From Chitinophagaceae bacterium (GTDB lineage Bacteria; Bacteroidota; Bacteroidia; Chitinophagales; Chitinophagaceae): DNA of 64,000 nucleotides. The number at the start of each line of letters is the position of its first letter. Within the stretch, counting starts at the first letter, position 1. A program made the position numbers and the translations under genes. The stretch spans positions 124,001 through 188,000 of the forward strand of contig CANGYR010000003.1 of assembly GCA_947458275.1 (NCBI GenBank), read 5' to 3'. This document shows positions 27,588 to 35,766 of the stretch, one piece after another. The notes under the pieces are model-generated. The model was given only the letters and a program-made list of their open reading frames with translations. It was not told where the DNA came from and did no database searches.

Positions 27588-29303
27588 TTATATATCTTTA
27601 TTTATTTCACTCCACTTCCCCATAGCCTTTATTTTTCCATGTTCAAGGTAGATTACTTTGTCGCACTTTGAAGCAAAATCAGCATCATTCGAACAAATAA
27701 AAGCGGTTGTAGCTGACATAGAAGTCAGCATGTATGACATTATCTTCTCCTTAATATCTTCTTCAATCCCTTCAAATGGCTCCTCCATAAGCAATAAGCG
27801 AGGATAGTTTATAAATGAACGCAACAATAAAATTTTTTGGATGATTTTTTTGGATAATTTATGACCTACAGGATCAAGCTTCTCGTCAAATCCAGTAGGC
27901 AAAGTGGCAATAAAATTCTTGAGTCCAACTTTTTCAGATATCTCAGAAATATGTTCCAATGGAATATTTTTTGTCCCCATGGTGATATTATCGATTAAGG
28001 TGCCCTCAAAAATATCTTCATGGCTGAATAAAGCTCCTGTTTGTGATCTCAATGAATTTAATTCGTAGTTGTGTATTGAAAGGTTATTCAAACATATTGT
28101 ACCGTCAAAATTTTTGTAAGCGCCACAAAGTAATTTTAATATGGTTGATTTACCTGAACCGGCTCTTCCCATCAGACAAACTTTCTCCCCGGGCAAAACA
28201 CTGAAAGAAACATTATTGAGCGCATTTTCACCAAAGGTTTCAGAATAACTGAAACTTACATTAGTAACATCGATACTTAATCCAGCCGAACTCTTGGGAA
28301 GTTGAGCGCTTCCGTTTACCTCCACGGGCATTTCGGTGACTTTGCTCAGCTTTTCAACTGAAGTAAGAATATCGTATACGTTATCAAGATTAGCTATCAA
28401 TTTCTCCACTGAATTGATCACCATCAAAATAACAATTTCAGCGGCAATAAATTGTCCGATGTTCAACTGCTGATTAACTAGCAACAAACTACCGACTATC
28501 AACATTGCAGCAGTGATGATTACTTTAAAAATTATGAGCGTCCAATATTGCTGAAGAAGAACTTTAAAATGACTGGTTCTGTGCGTAAGGTATTTAGATA
28601 AGTTTTCATCAGTCTTACTGATAGAAAAATTTTGATTACCGGAAAACTTGAATGACTTCACTACCCTTGCAATCTCCTCCAGCCAGCCGGCGACTTTAAA
28701 TTTATAATCACTTTCATAAAGACTGGATTCCATTCCCTTGGCACTGGTCGTTTTCAAAATAAGATAAATAATAGCAATCAGTGTTATACCAAAGAAGATA
28801 AAAACGGAGTGATAAAAAGAAAGCAGTATTAATCCGAAAAATATCTGGATACTTGCCGCAGGTATATCCAGCAGCAACTTTGATACTCCTTTTTGCAAAG
28901 AGACGGTATCAAAAAAACGATTCACCAATTCAGGCAGATGTTTGCCGTCGGTGTGTTGTAAGTTGAATTTGGGTATGCGGTCGGAAAATTCAAGCGAGTA
29001 GCGAACGAATAGCTTTTGCTGGATTTTTTCAATGATTTTCATTTGGTTTACCTGCAAAAGACCACTCACTAAAACACCCCCAACGACCAAGACAATCAAA
29101 AAAATCAGAGAAGCAGACATGGCTCCGCCTAAAACAAAACTGATGATAGACTGAATGCCAATGGGAAGAGAAAGTTGAATCAAGCCGCTCAGAACAGCAT
29201 AAAAATATATGGAAGAAACTTCATTTTTCTCCAGTTTGATAACCTCATAAATTCGATTTATGGGTTTAGAAAATACAAACTTGTGCGCAGATTCTTCTGC
29301 CAT
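27588..29303 (-). CDS. type-I-secretion-like ABC protein with degenerate ATPase domain
   Basis: 571 aa. An exporter membrane domain (about 1-310) is followed by an ATPase domain. Walker A is intact (GRAGSGKST, near residue 380). The other motifs are not. The Q-loop region reads LFSHEDIF, with His where Gln is expected. The signature LSGGQ is replaced by KLSKKIIQ. Walker B reads LLLMEEP, and the switch position reads CSNDADF, with Asn instead of His. No N-terminal C39 peptidase domain is present. It is first in an operon with HlyD and TolC, so a tripartite export system is implied, but its energy coupling is unclear. It may be weakly active, regulatory, or need a partner ATPase. Confidence 0.85.
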   Translation of the reverse strand: MAEESAHKFVFSKPINRIYEVIKLEKNEVSSIYFYAVLSGLIQLSLPIGIQSIISFVLGGAMSASLIFLIVLVVGGVLVSGLLQVNQMKIIEKIQQKLFVRYSLEFSDRIPKFNLQHTDGKHLPELVNRFFDTVSLQKGVSKLLLDIPAASIQIFFGLILLSFYHSVFIFFGITLIAIIYLILKTTSAKGMESSLYESDYKFKVAGWLEEIARVVKSFKFSGNQNFSISKTDENLSKYLTHRTSHFKVLLQQYWTLIIFKVIITAAMLIVGSLLLVNQQLNIGQFIAAEIVILMVINSVEKLIANLDNVYDILTSVEKLSKVTEMPVEVNGSAQLPKSSAGLSIDVTNVSFSYSETFGENALNNVSFSVLPGEKVCLMGRAGSGKSTILKLLCGAYKNFDGTICLNNLSIHNYELNSLRSQTGALFSHEDIFEGTLIDNITMGTKNIPLEHISEISEKVGLKNFIATLPTGFDEKLDPVGHKLSKKIIQKILLLRSFINYPRLLLMEEPFEGIEEDIKEKIMSYMLTSMSATTAFICSNDADFASKCDKVIYLEHGKIKAMGKWSEINKDI

Positions 29304-29365
29304 TTTTTTAAAAGTTTAATTTCTTTCAAAGAGAGTTACAAAAACTAGGTTTCTTAAAACTATTG

Positions 29366-29373
29366 CAAATATA
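29366..29373 (-). promoter_or_regulatory. -7 promoter box of the ABC-HlyD-TolC operon
   Basis: TATATTTG on the minus strand is an exact TAnnTTTG match, about 62 nt before the ABC gene start. Confidence 0.4.
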
Positions 29374-29432
29374 GTTAACGCAGGTAATATGCTAAGGATT
29401 TGCGTATAATATATAACTAAAATCAGTCAAAA

Positions 29433-29471
29433 TTGTTCAATTAAAGAAGTTATTTAACATATATTGAACAA
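29433..29471. repeat. 9-bp inverted repeat in the divergent ABC promoter region
   Basis: TTGTTCAAT (29433-29441) and ATTGAACAA (29463-29471) are exact inverted copies with centres 30 bp apart (about three helical turns), between two divergent ABC transporter genes. Possible operator or chance. Confidence 0.35.
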
Positions 29472-29551
29472 ATAGCAAGACGGATAAATGTTTGTAGACA
29501 GATTAAACGAACTTGCAGAACATTAAAGAGTAAAAAATAATTCCTTATTAG

Positions 29552-31375
29552 ATGAAGATATTACTGCATTATTTGAGACCTCACAGATGGCTCGTTATAC
29601 TGACCTTGATGATGGCAGCAATCAATATAGGATTTTCATTAATCGACCCAATTCTTCTAGGCAAGCTGGTTAATCTCGCGGGAGATCAGCACGCTTCAAA
29701 AGAATTGTTTAAAGCCAATGAGTTCTTTTGGAGTTTTACAAAGACCAACCGAAATGGAGCTCCTTATTTGCAATTAGGCGTTTACTATATACTCATTTTT
29801 TCCATTTCCGTGGCTATGGTGAGTCGTATTGCCAAGGCTTTTCAGGATTATTTTTTAAATCTGATTATTCAGAAGTTCGGTGCAAAAGTATTTACCGACG
29901 GACTGCAACATGCGATGAAGCTGCCTTATCAGGATTTTGAAGAACAACGAAGCGGAGAGACGCTTTCTATACTTACTAAAGTTAGGTCGGATGTAGAGAA
30001 ATTTATGACCAATTTCATCAACATACTTTTTGGAATTATCATAGGCATAGTGTTTGTTTTTGTTTACGCCGCTGTATTTATCAACTGGCGTATTCCAGTC
30101 TCCTACCTGATTGGCATTGGCATACTGTCGCTCATTACCAATAAGCTCAGTAAAAGAATAAAACTGATACAAAAAAATATAGTAAAGGAAACCACCGCAC
30201 TAGCCGGCTCTACCACCGAATCTTTAAGAAATATCGAGCTGGTAAAAAGTCTCGGCCTTACCAAACAAGAAATAGAACGACTGAATAAAAACACCTACAA
30301 AATACTCGGACTTGAATTGACTAAGGTAAAACGTATCAGGAGTATCAGTTTCGTTCAGGGTACGATGGTAAACACGCTCAGACAATTGATTCTGTTTATT
30401 TTGATGTGGCTGATTTTTCATAATCAAATGGATGCGGGACAGTTGGTGACAATGCAGATTTTTTCATTTTTTGTTTTCGGGCCTTTACAGGAAATTGGCA
30501 ACATCATCCTTTCTTACAGGGAAGCCGAAGCATCGCTGAATAACTTCGATAAATTGATGAAAAAATATCCAGAAGCAGAACCTGTAATTCCAAAAAAACT
30601 AGGAGAAATAAATACTTTATCATTCAACACTGTTTCGTTCAAACATCAAACAGCATCGCAAAATGCTATAAGCCATATCAGTTTTGAGGTAAAAAAAGGA
30701 GAAACCATCGCATTTGTTGGTCCCAGCGGAAGCGGGAAATCTACGCTGATGAAATTGTTGGTTGGATTATACCGGCCACTCGAAGGAAAGATTTTGTATA
30801 ATGGGATGGATGAGACTGAAATACATTTTGATGACCTAAGAAAACAAATTGGATTTGTTACACAGGATACCAACCTGTTTAGCGGCACTATCAAAGAAAA
30901 CTTACAGTTTGTACAACCCGATGCATCTGATGCTGATATAAATGAAGCTTTGCAAAAAGCATCCTGCAACAACCTGCTCTCCCGTGCTGAAAACGGAATA
31001 GAAACCATCATCGGCGAAGGCGGTTTTAAATTAAGCGGAGGAGAAAAACAGAGAATTTCAATAGCCAGAGCACTTTTGAGGAAACCACGGCTACTGATTT
31101 TTGATGAAGCCACATCCGCACTCGACTCATTGACAGAAGAAGAAATTTCAAATACCATTAAAGATATTTCTTACAAAAAAGAACAGATAACTATTTTGAT
31201 TGCGCATCGTTTGAGTACCATCATGCATGCAGATAAAATTTATGTACTTGAAAAAGGTGATGTGGTGGAGACGGGTTCTCACGAAAAATTACTGAATGAA
31301 AAAGGACTTTACTATGCCATGTGGCGTCAGCAGATAGGTGAAAGAAAAAAAGAGAACAATAATCAGTACCAATAA
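29552..31375 (+). CDS. ABC exporter with canonical ATPase domain
   Basis: 607 aa, exporter type: membrane domain about 1-330, ATPase domain about 350-590. All motifs are intact: Walker A GPSGSGKST, Q-loop (VTQDTNLF), signature LSGGEKQR, Walker B LLIFDEAT and switch His (IAHRLS). Substrate unknown; drug, lipid and peptide export are all possible. It is divergent from the degenerate ABC protein (248-bp gap) and might be its functional or regulatory partner, but this is speculation. The stop codon is directly adjacent to the A-run of the minus-strand terminator at 31374-31399. Confidence 0.9.
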   Translation: MKILLHYLRPHRWLVILTLMMAAINIGFSLIDPILLGKLVNLAGDQHASKELFKANEFFWSFTKTNRNGAPYLQLGVYYILIFSISVAMVSRIAKAFQDYFLNLIIQKFGAKVFTDGLQHAMKLPYQDFEEQRSGETLSILTKVRSDVEKFMTNFINILFGIIIGIVFVFVYAAVFINWRIPVSYLIGIGILSLITNKLSKRIKLIQKNIVKETTALAGSTTESLRNIELVKSLGLTKQEIERLNKNTYKILGLELTKVKRIRSISFVQGTMVNTLRQLILFILMWLIFHNQMDAGQLVTMQIFSFFVFGPLQEIGNIILSYREAEASLNNFDKLMKKYPEAEPVIPKKLGEINTLSFNTVSFKHQTASQNAISHISFEVKKGETIAFVGPSGSGKSTLMKLLVGLYRPLEGKILYNGMDETEIHFDDLRKQIGFVTQDTNLFSGTIKENLQFVQPDASDADINEALQKASCNNLLSRAENGIETIIGEGGFKLSGGEKQRISIARALLRKPRLLIFDEATSALDSLTEEEISNTIKDISYKKEQITILIAHRLSTIMHADKIYVLEKGDVVETGSHEKLLNEKGLYYAMWRQQIGERKKENNNQYQ

Positions 31376-31399
31376 AAAATGGAGGCCAATGGCCTCCAT
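31374..31399 (-). terminator. terminator of the TonB receptor-lipoprotein operon
   Basis: ATGGAGGCC (31379-31387) pairs with GGCCTCCAT (31391-31399) around AAT. On the minus strand the stem is followed by six T (top-strand A run 31374-31379). The T-run overlaps the stop codon of the facing ABC gene. Confidence 0.8.
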
Positions 31400-31417
31400 C
31401 TGATATATTTTGAAATC

Positions 31418-31999
31418 TTATTTTACTTCTAGTGGGAATTCAACATCTATGTCAGTTGATGCTTTAGGACTATCCACCGGATCGTTTTCCTGTTTGTTGG
31501 GAGGAGTTCCTGCATAATGTCTCAATACCACTCTGATTTTTCCTGTTGCAGCAGTTGCAGATGTTTGCCATAAACTGGTTAATCCAACAGAAACGTTATC
31601 GGCATCTTTATCTAGCCCACTTATCGTGACTAAATTTGCAGAAGCGGGAATGTAATAAAAACGATGACTTTTCTTACCCTCTACAGTTTCAATTTCTTCA
31701 GTAATATCTTCCTCAGGTGTTACTGATTCATTGTACACTTCCACTTCAACATTATACTTTTTCCCGGCATCCAAAAGTATTGGATCTATTTGCTCTGGAG
31801 TTCCATTGCCGTCAGTATCCTTCCATTCGAAGGAAATTTCATCTGCCTCCGTACCGCCTTCGGGTATAAAGCTCAGTTCAACTTTTGTAATTACTTCCTC
31901 TTCATTGGGTTCCGGAGTTGGGGTGTCTTTTTTACAAGAGGTTAAAAAAAGAGAAGAAGCCAGTAACGCCGCAGCGCTCAATTTGAATACATGTTTCAT
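31418..31999 (-). CDS. lipoprotein paired with a TonB-dependent receptor
   Basis: 193 aa. Lipoprotein signal with lipobox LTSC-KK (Cys about residue 22). The mature protein is strongly acidic, with an N-terminal TPTPEPNEEE linker, a calcium-binding-like DTDGNGTPEQID segment and all-beta character. It lies 25 bp downstream of the TonB-receptor gene in the same operon and ends before a strong terminator. Such lipoprotein/receptor pairs occur in Bacteroidota, usually for a specific nutrient. The acidic surface would suit binding of a cation (inference). No named domain recognised. Confidence 0.75.
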   Translation of the reverse strand: MKHVFKLSAAALLASSLFLTSCKKDTPTPEPNEEEVITKVELSFIPEGGTEADEISFEWKDTDGNGTPEQIDPILLDAGKKYNVEVEVYNESVTPEEDITEEIETVEGKKSHRFYYIPASANLVTISGLDKDADNVSVGLTSLWQTSATAATGKIRVVLRHYAGTPPNKQENDPVDSPKASTDIDVEFPLEVK

Positions 32000-32024
32000 G
32001 ACTTGTTGATTTTAGATTTAATTG

Positions 32025-34349
32025 TTAAGAATGATTGATATTTATTTTTAAACGAATAATAAAGTTTCTTCCCACCTCATCAGTGAAATACCTGAAACTA
32101 TTGAGGTATTCACGATAAGATGTATTTAAAATATTCCGACAACTCAGATTAAGCGTAAGCGGGACTTTATTTATACTGAAAGTGGTTACGAAATCAGCAT
32201 GCAGTAAATTATATCCAGACGGAGGTGATTTATAATCTTGCTTTCCGGATGAATTATCAGGCGTTCTTTTTTGAAACAGCACATGTTGAGAAGTAACACT
32301 CAGTAAAGTATTAGAGAATTTTTTTGTGTCCTTAAAATTCCATGCAAGCTCATTTTCTATTCTGTCAGACGGCATCCAGATAAGCCAGTCATTGATTTTG
32401 AGATTTCTTGCTCGAAGTATGCTGTATTTGTTTCGATACGTTAGTTGTGCAACCGGCTGCCATTGGGCGGTGAAATCCAATCCGCTCAGCGCAGCATTGG
32501 TGGACATATATTCAATTTTGGGAAACGCCCCTCTGATAGTCAATACCGGCTGATCGGGCCGTGGCTGCTGATAAATAAAGTTGTTGATTCTGTTATGATA
32601 TACAGAGAAATCAATGGATATATTTTTTTTCTTGTTGGCATAACTGCTGTTCAGTGAAATATTTTTAGACACTTCGGGAACAAGATTGATGTTGCCCACT
32701 TCATAAGTAGCAGTACCATGATGCAGTCCGTTGGTCAGCAGCTCATTTACATGCGGCGACCGGGAGGAGAGTGAAAAATTGGCATTCACTTTCCAGTCGG
32801 GGGATAATTTATATCCTGCATTTACAGATGCGCCATAGGTATTGAAATTGAAAGCATATCTGTCAATAACACTTGCTCCCGACTGCAATCTCGTAGTATT
32901 GATGGATTTATTATCTGCACGAAGACCTGCCTGTACATCCCATTTTTGATGATTCCATTTTTCAATATAAAAAGCTCCGAATGAATACAAAAAATAATTG
33001 GGTATAAGATAACGACCGGTATAACTGTTGTCTTGCTGAGTGGCAGTTAAACCTGCAATGCCGGAGAAATTTTTATACTTTGGATGTTCCCAGTTTATTT
33101 CTTGGGAAAAAGTGTATACCGATAAATTTATCTGAGGAGATTTACTGGAAGCATTTCTCAGCACATCAAACTCTTTTCGCAGATTGTGTTGTCCGGATAA
33201 CAGTATAGTGAATTTATGATTATTGATATCAAATCCTGTTTTCCATTTAAATAGTTGATGCCGGACATCCTGGCTTGGACGGGCGATGGAATAAGTTTGC
33301 TGCCCTGTATAAACAGGATCTGGCTTTGTTGCGTCTATGGCTACCAGTAAGTCGGATAAATTTCCTATATGTGAACCTGAAAATACTCCAAGTTGCGTAT
33401 CAAAATAGCTGTAAAATACCTCAGTATTAAAATGCTCTTTTCTCCATGCCAGTGTAGCTGAAAAATTTTTTTCTTCCAGTGCTGTATTATTGAGCGTATA
33501 GGCGGGTGTAGCCGTATTGGCTCCTTTTTTGAAAGTGCCCTGCAGCCGCCAAGTCAGTCCGGGCAGGCGTTTCAGCTGTTGTTCATAGATGCCGGAGAAG
33601 ACATATTGTCTGTTATTCGAAAAAAATACACTGTTGAATTCGGTATTTACTCCTGCTGTATTCCGGAGTGTTTTAGGTTCCACTAAAACCACACCACCAA
33701 TCGCATCAGAACCATATCTCAGTTCATCCACTCCTTTGATGAAAGTTAATTTATCTGCAATAAAAGGATCGATTTCGGGAGCGTGTTCATTGCCCCATTG
33801 CTGGCCTTCCTGTCTCACGCCATTATTAATGGTAACGATTCTGTTGCCGTGTAACCCATGTACCACGGGCTTTGAGATGGTGGAGCCCGTTTGCAAGAGT
33901 GTAACACCATTCAATTTGCTGAGCGCTTCTGCAAGTGAGGAGCCTCTTGTTTGAAACAATTTGATTTCAGAAAGGTCACGCCTCATTCCTGTATTGATAT
34001 TTTTTCCTTGTCCGCTTACCACTACTTCTTTGAGCGTGTTATTGCTTACAACAAGATCTATATCGACATGTATATTTTTTTTTATCGTAATTTTCTTTAC
34101 TACAGAATCATAGTTGATATAATGTACAATAAGCGTATAACTTCCTTCACATAAATTTTCTATGGAAAAATCTCCGTTGTCATCTGTTTTGATTAACTGA
34201 TTGCTCTCTGCCAGAAAAACGGTTGCGTTGGATAATACTTCGTGCGACTGATCGGAGTGGACATGCCCATCAATTTTCAGGCTGCATTGCTGCGCTTGCA
34301 GTTGTGCGGTAAACAAAATGAAAATCAATATGGAAATGATTTTTTTCAA
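32025..34349 (-). CDS. TonB-dependent outer-membrane receptor, candidate metal (zinc/copper) uptake
   Basis: 774 aa from TTG 34349, which gives a good signal peptide (KKIISILIFILFTAQLQAQ). No ATG exists near the N-terminus; another TTG lies at 34385 inside the promoter. Residues about 25-100 are a carboxypeptidase-regulatory-like domain (HVHSDQSHEVLSNATVFLAE). The TonB plug follows (EALSKLNGVTLL, LRYGSDAIGGVVLV), then a 22-strand barrel ending in EVGRNFIIRLKINI. His-rich stretches (HVHSDQSH, HGLHGNR, NEHAPEID) and the GLHGNRI-NNG-RQEGQQWG signature recall ZnuD-like zinc receptors (inference). The promoter carries a large palindrome (34388-34420). Confidence 0.85.
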   Translation of the reverse strand: MKKIISILIFILFTAQLQAQQCSLKIDGHVHSDQSHEVLSNATVFLAESNQLIKTDDNGDFSIENLCEGSYTLIVHYINYDSVVKKITIKKNIHVDIDLVVSNNTLKEVVVSGQGKNINTGMRRDLSEIKLFQTRGSSLAEALSKLNGVTLLQTGSTISKPVVHGLHGNRIVTINNGVRQEGQQWGNEHAPEIDPFIADKLTFIKGVDELRYGSDAIGGVVLVEPKTLRNTAGVNTEFNSVFFSNNRQYVFSGIYEQQLKRLPGLTWRLQGTFKKGANTATPAYTLNNTALEEKNFSATLAWRKEHFNTEVFYSYFDTQLGVFSGSHIGNLSDLLVAIDATKPDPVYTGQQTYSIARPSQDVRHQLFKWKTGFDINNHKFTILLSGQHNLRKEFDVLRNASSKSPQINLSVYTFSQEINWEHPKYKNFSGIAGLTATQQDNSYTGRYLIPNYFLYSFGAFYIEKWNHQKWDVQAGLRADNKSINTTRLQSGASVIDRYAFNFNTYGASVNAGYKLSPDWKVNANFSLSSRSPHVNELLTNGLHHGTATYEVGNINLVPEVSKNISLNSSYANKKKNISIDFSVYHNRINNFIYQQPRPDQPVLTIRGAFPKIEYMSTNAALSGLDFTAQWQPVAQLTYRNKYSILRARNLKINDWLIWMPSDRIENELAWNFKDTKKFSNTLLSVTSQHVLFQKRTPDNSSGKQDYKSPPSGYNLLHADFVTTFSINKVPLTLNLSCRNILNTSYREYLNSFRYFTDEVGRNFIIRLKININHS

Positions 34350-34382
34350 AACAATCAGTCGGTAAAATTTGAAATACTGTTG

Positions 34383-34413
34383 CAAATTTAATTATTTGTA
34401 ACAATGTTGCAAA
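34383..34413 (-). promoter_or_regulatory. Bacteroidota promoter of the TonB receptor-lipoprotein operon
   Basis: Minus-strand TTTG (34413-34410), 19 nt, then TAAATTTG (34390-34383): an exact TTTG-N19-TAnnTTTG promoter. The predicted start of transcription lies about 25 nt upstream of the TTG start codon. Confidence 0.75.
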
Positions 34414-34420
34414 TAATTAA
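34388..34420. promoter_or_regulatory. 33-bp palindromic operator candidate over the TonB-receptor promoter
   Basis: TTAATTATTTGTAACA (34388-34403), central A, then TGTTGCAAATAATTAA (34405-34420). The 16-bp arms are complementary except for one position. It covers the -33 box and the whole spacer of the promoter. A further copy of the half-site TGTTGCAAAT lies at 34378-34387, overlapping the -7 box. The placement is what is expected for a repressor such as a Fur/Zur-type metal regulator; the regulator itself is not in this window. Confidence 0.7.
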
Positions 34421-34458
34421 TGTTAAAATATTCTTTGATGATTAAATATAATATGTAA

Positions 34459-35640
34459 CTAATTGATATTCTCAATAATTCCGGCTATACCTTGTCCACC
34501 GCCGACGCATGCGGTGACCATACCATATTTTTTTTGGAGGCGTTTCAGGTCATGTATATTCTGGATGGTGAGTTTGCAACCGGTACAGCCGAGTGGGTGA
34601 CCGAGGGCGATGGCGCCGCCGTTGATGTTAATGATATCGGGATTAAGGTTAAGTGTTCTGATTACGGCAAGTGCCTGAGAAGCAAATGCTTCATTGAGTT
34701 CGATTAAATCTACATCAGCCAGATTAAGTCCGGCTTGTTTCAATGCTTTTGGTACAGCTTCTACCGGTCCGATGCCCATCAGGCGGGGGTGAACGCCGGC
34801 CACGGTGCAACTGACGAGGCGGGCGAGGGGTTTTAGTCCGAGTTGATGAATCATTTTTTCACTCATGACAATTACAAATGCCGCACCGTCACTGGTTTGC
34901 GATGAATTTCCTGCGGTAACACTGCCGCCACTGGCAAAAGCAGGTTTTAATTTAGACAACCCTTCCACACTGGTATCAGCCCGAACACCATCGTCTGTAT
35001 CAACAATAAACTCCCTTGAATTTTTTTTCCCTTTTTCATTTATAAAAACCTCTTTAACATGAATGGGTAAAATGCCATCTTTAAAATATCCGTTCTTTAC
35101 AGCATTGGTTGCTTTCATGTGACTCTCATAACTAAATGCATCCTGGTCTTCTCTGCTGATCTTATATTCACTGGCCACTGCTTCCGCTGTAAGTCCCATG
35201 TTCAAATAATAATCCGGCTCATCCGATGCAATGCTAAATGCGGGAGATGTCTTCCAACCGGCGGTGGGAACCAGACTCATGCTCTCTGTGCCTCCCGCAA
35301 TTATACATTCCGCCATTCCGCTTCTGATTTTTGCAGTGGCGATGGCAATACTTTCCAAACCGCTGGCACAATATCTGTTGATGGTAATACCGGGTGTATG
35401 AATGCCTAACGCTCTTGCAGCAATGATACGGCCAAACTGCAATCCCTGCTCAGCTTCGGGAACCGCATTCCCTACAATCACATCGTCTATGAGCTCCGGA
35501 GCCAACTGAGGCACAGAAGCCATCAATCCTTTGATCAGGTCAACTGCCAAATCATCCGGACGAGTAAAACGAAAACCGCCTTTTTTACTTTTAGTAACTG
35601 CAGTCCTGAAACCCGCTACGATATATGCTTCCTGGCTCAT
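34459..35640 (-). CDS. acetyl-CoA acyltransferase (thiolase)
   Basis: 393 aa, standard thiolase length. The acylated Cys lies in NRYCASGLES. The second-site motifs NEAFAS and GGAIALGHPLGCTG, the latter with the catalytic His and the fold-typical C-terminal GGGQG region, are all present. It catalyses thiolytic cleavage of 3-ketoacyl-CoA (FadA-like) or acetyl-CoA condensation. The R-P-D-D-LAVDLIKGLM start favours the beta-oxidation type. The 3-hydroxyacyl-CoA dehydrogenase and acyl-CoA dehydrogenase genes often found beside it are not in this window. Confidence 0.93.
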   Translation of the reverse strand: MSQEAYIVAGFRTAVTKSKKGGFRFTRPDDLAVDLIKGLMASVPQLAPELIDDVIVGNAVPEAEQGLQFGRIIAARALGIHTPGITINRYCASGLESIAIATAKIRSGMAECIIAGGTESMSLVPTAGWKTSPAFSIASDEPDYYLNMGLTAEAVASEYKISREDQDAFSYESHMKATNAVKNGYFKDGILPIHVKEVFINEKGKKNSREFIVDTDDGVRADTSVEGLSKLKPAFASGGSVTAGNSSQTSDGAAFVIVMSEKMIHQLGLKPLARLVSCTVAGVHPRLMGIGPVEAVPKALKQAGLNLADVDLIELNEAFASQALAVIRTLNLNPDIININGGAIALGHPLGCTGCKLTIQNIHDLKRLQKKYGMVTACVGGGQGIAGIIENIN

Positions 35641-35687
35641 AATTACAATTTAGTGAAAAAGAAAAACATCACAAATGAATTCCTCAC

Positions 35688-35695
35688 CAAAGGTA
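35688..35695 (-). promoter_or_regulatory. -7 promoter box of the thiolase gene
   Basis: TACCTTTG on the minus strand, exact match to TAnnTTTG, 47 nt before the thiolase start codon. Confidence 0.5.
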
Positions 35696-35752
35696 GAGTT
35701 TAACATCATCAAATGAACAGGACAAATCTTCGTGAGGGTTGAATATTAAATG

Positions 35753-35760
35753 TAATTTTG
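35753..35760 (+). promoter_or_regulatory. -7 promoter box of pyrD, 6 nt before the start codon
   Basis: TAATTTTG matches TAnnTTTG and ends 6 nt before ATG 35767, implying a nearly leaderless transcript. Confidence 0.45.
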
Positions 35761-35766
35761 CGACGT

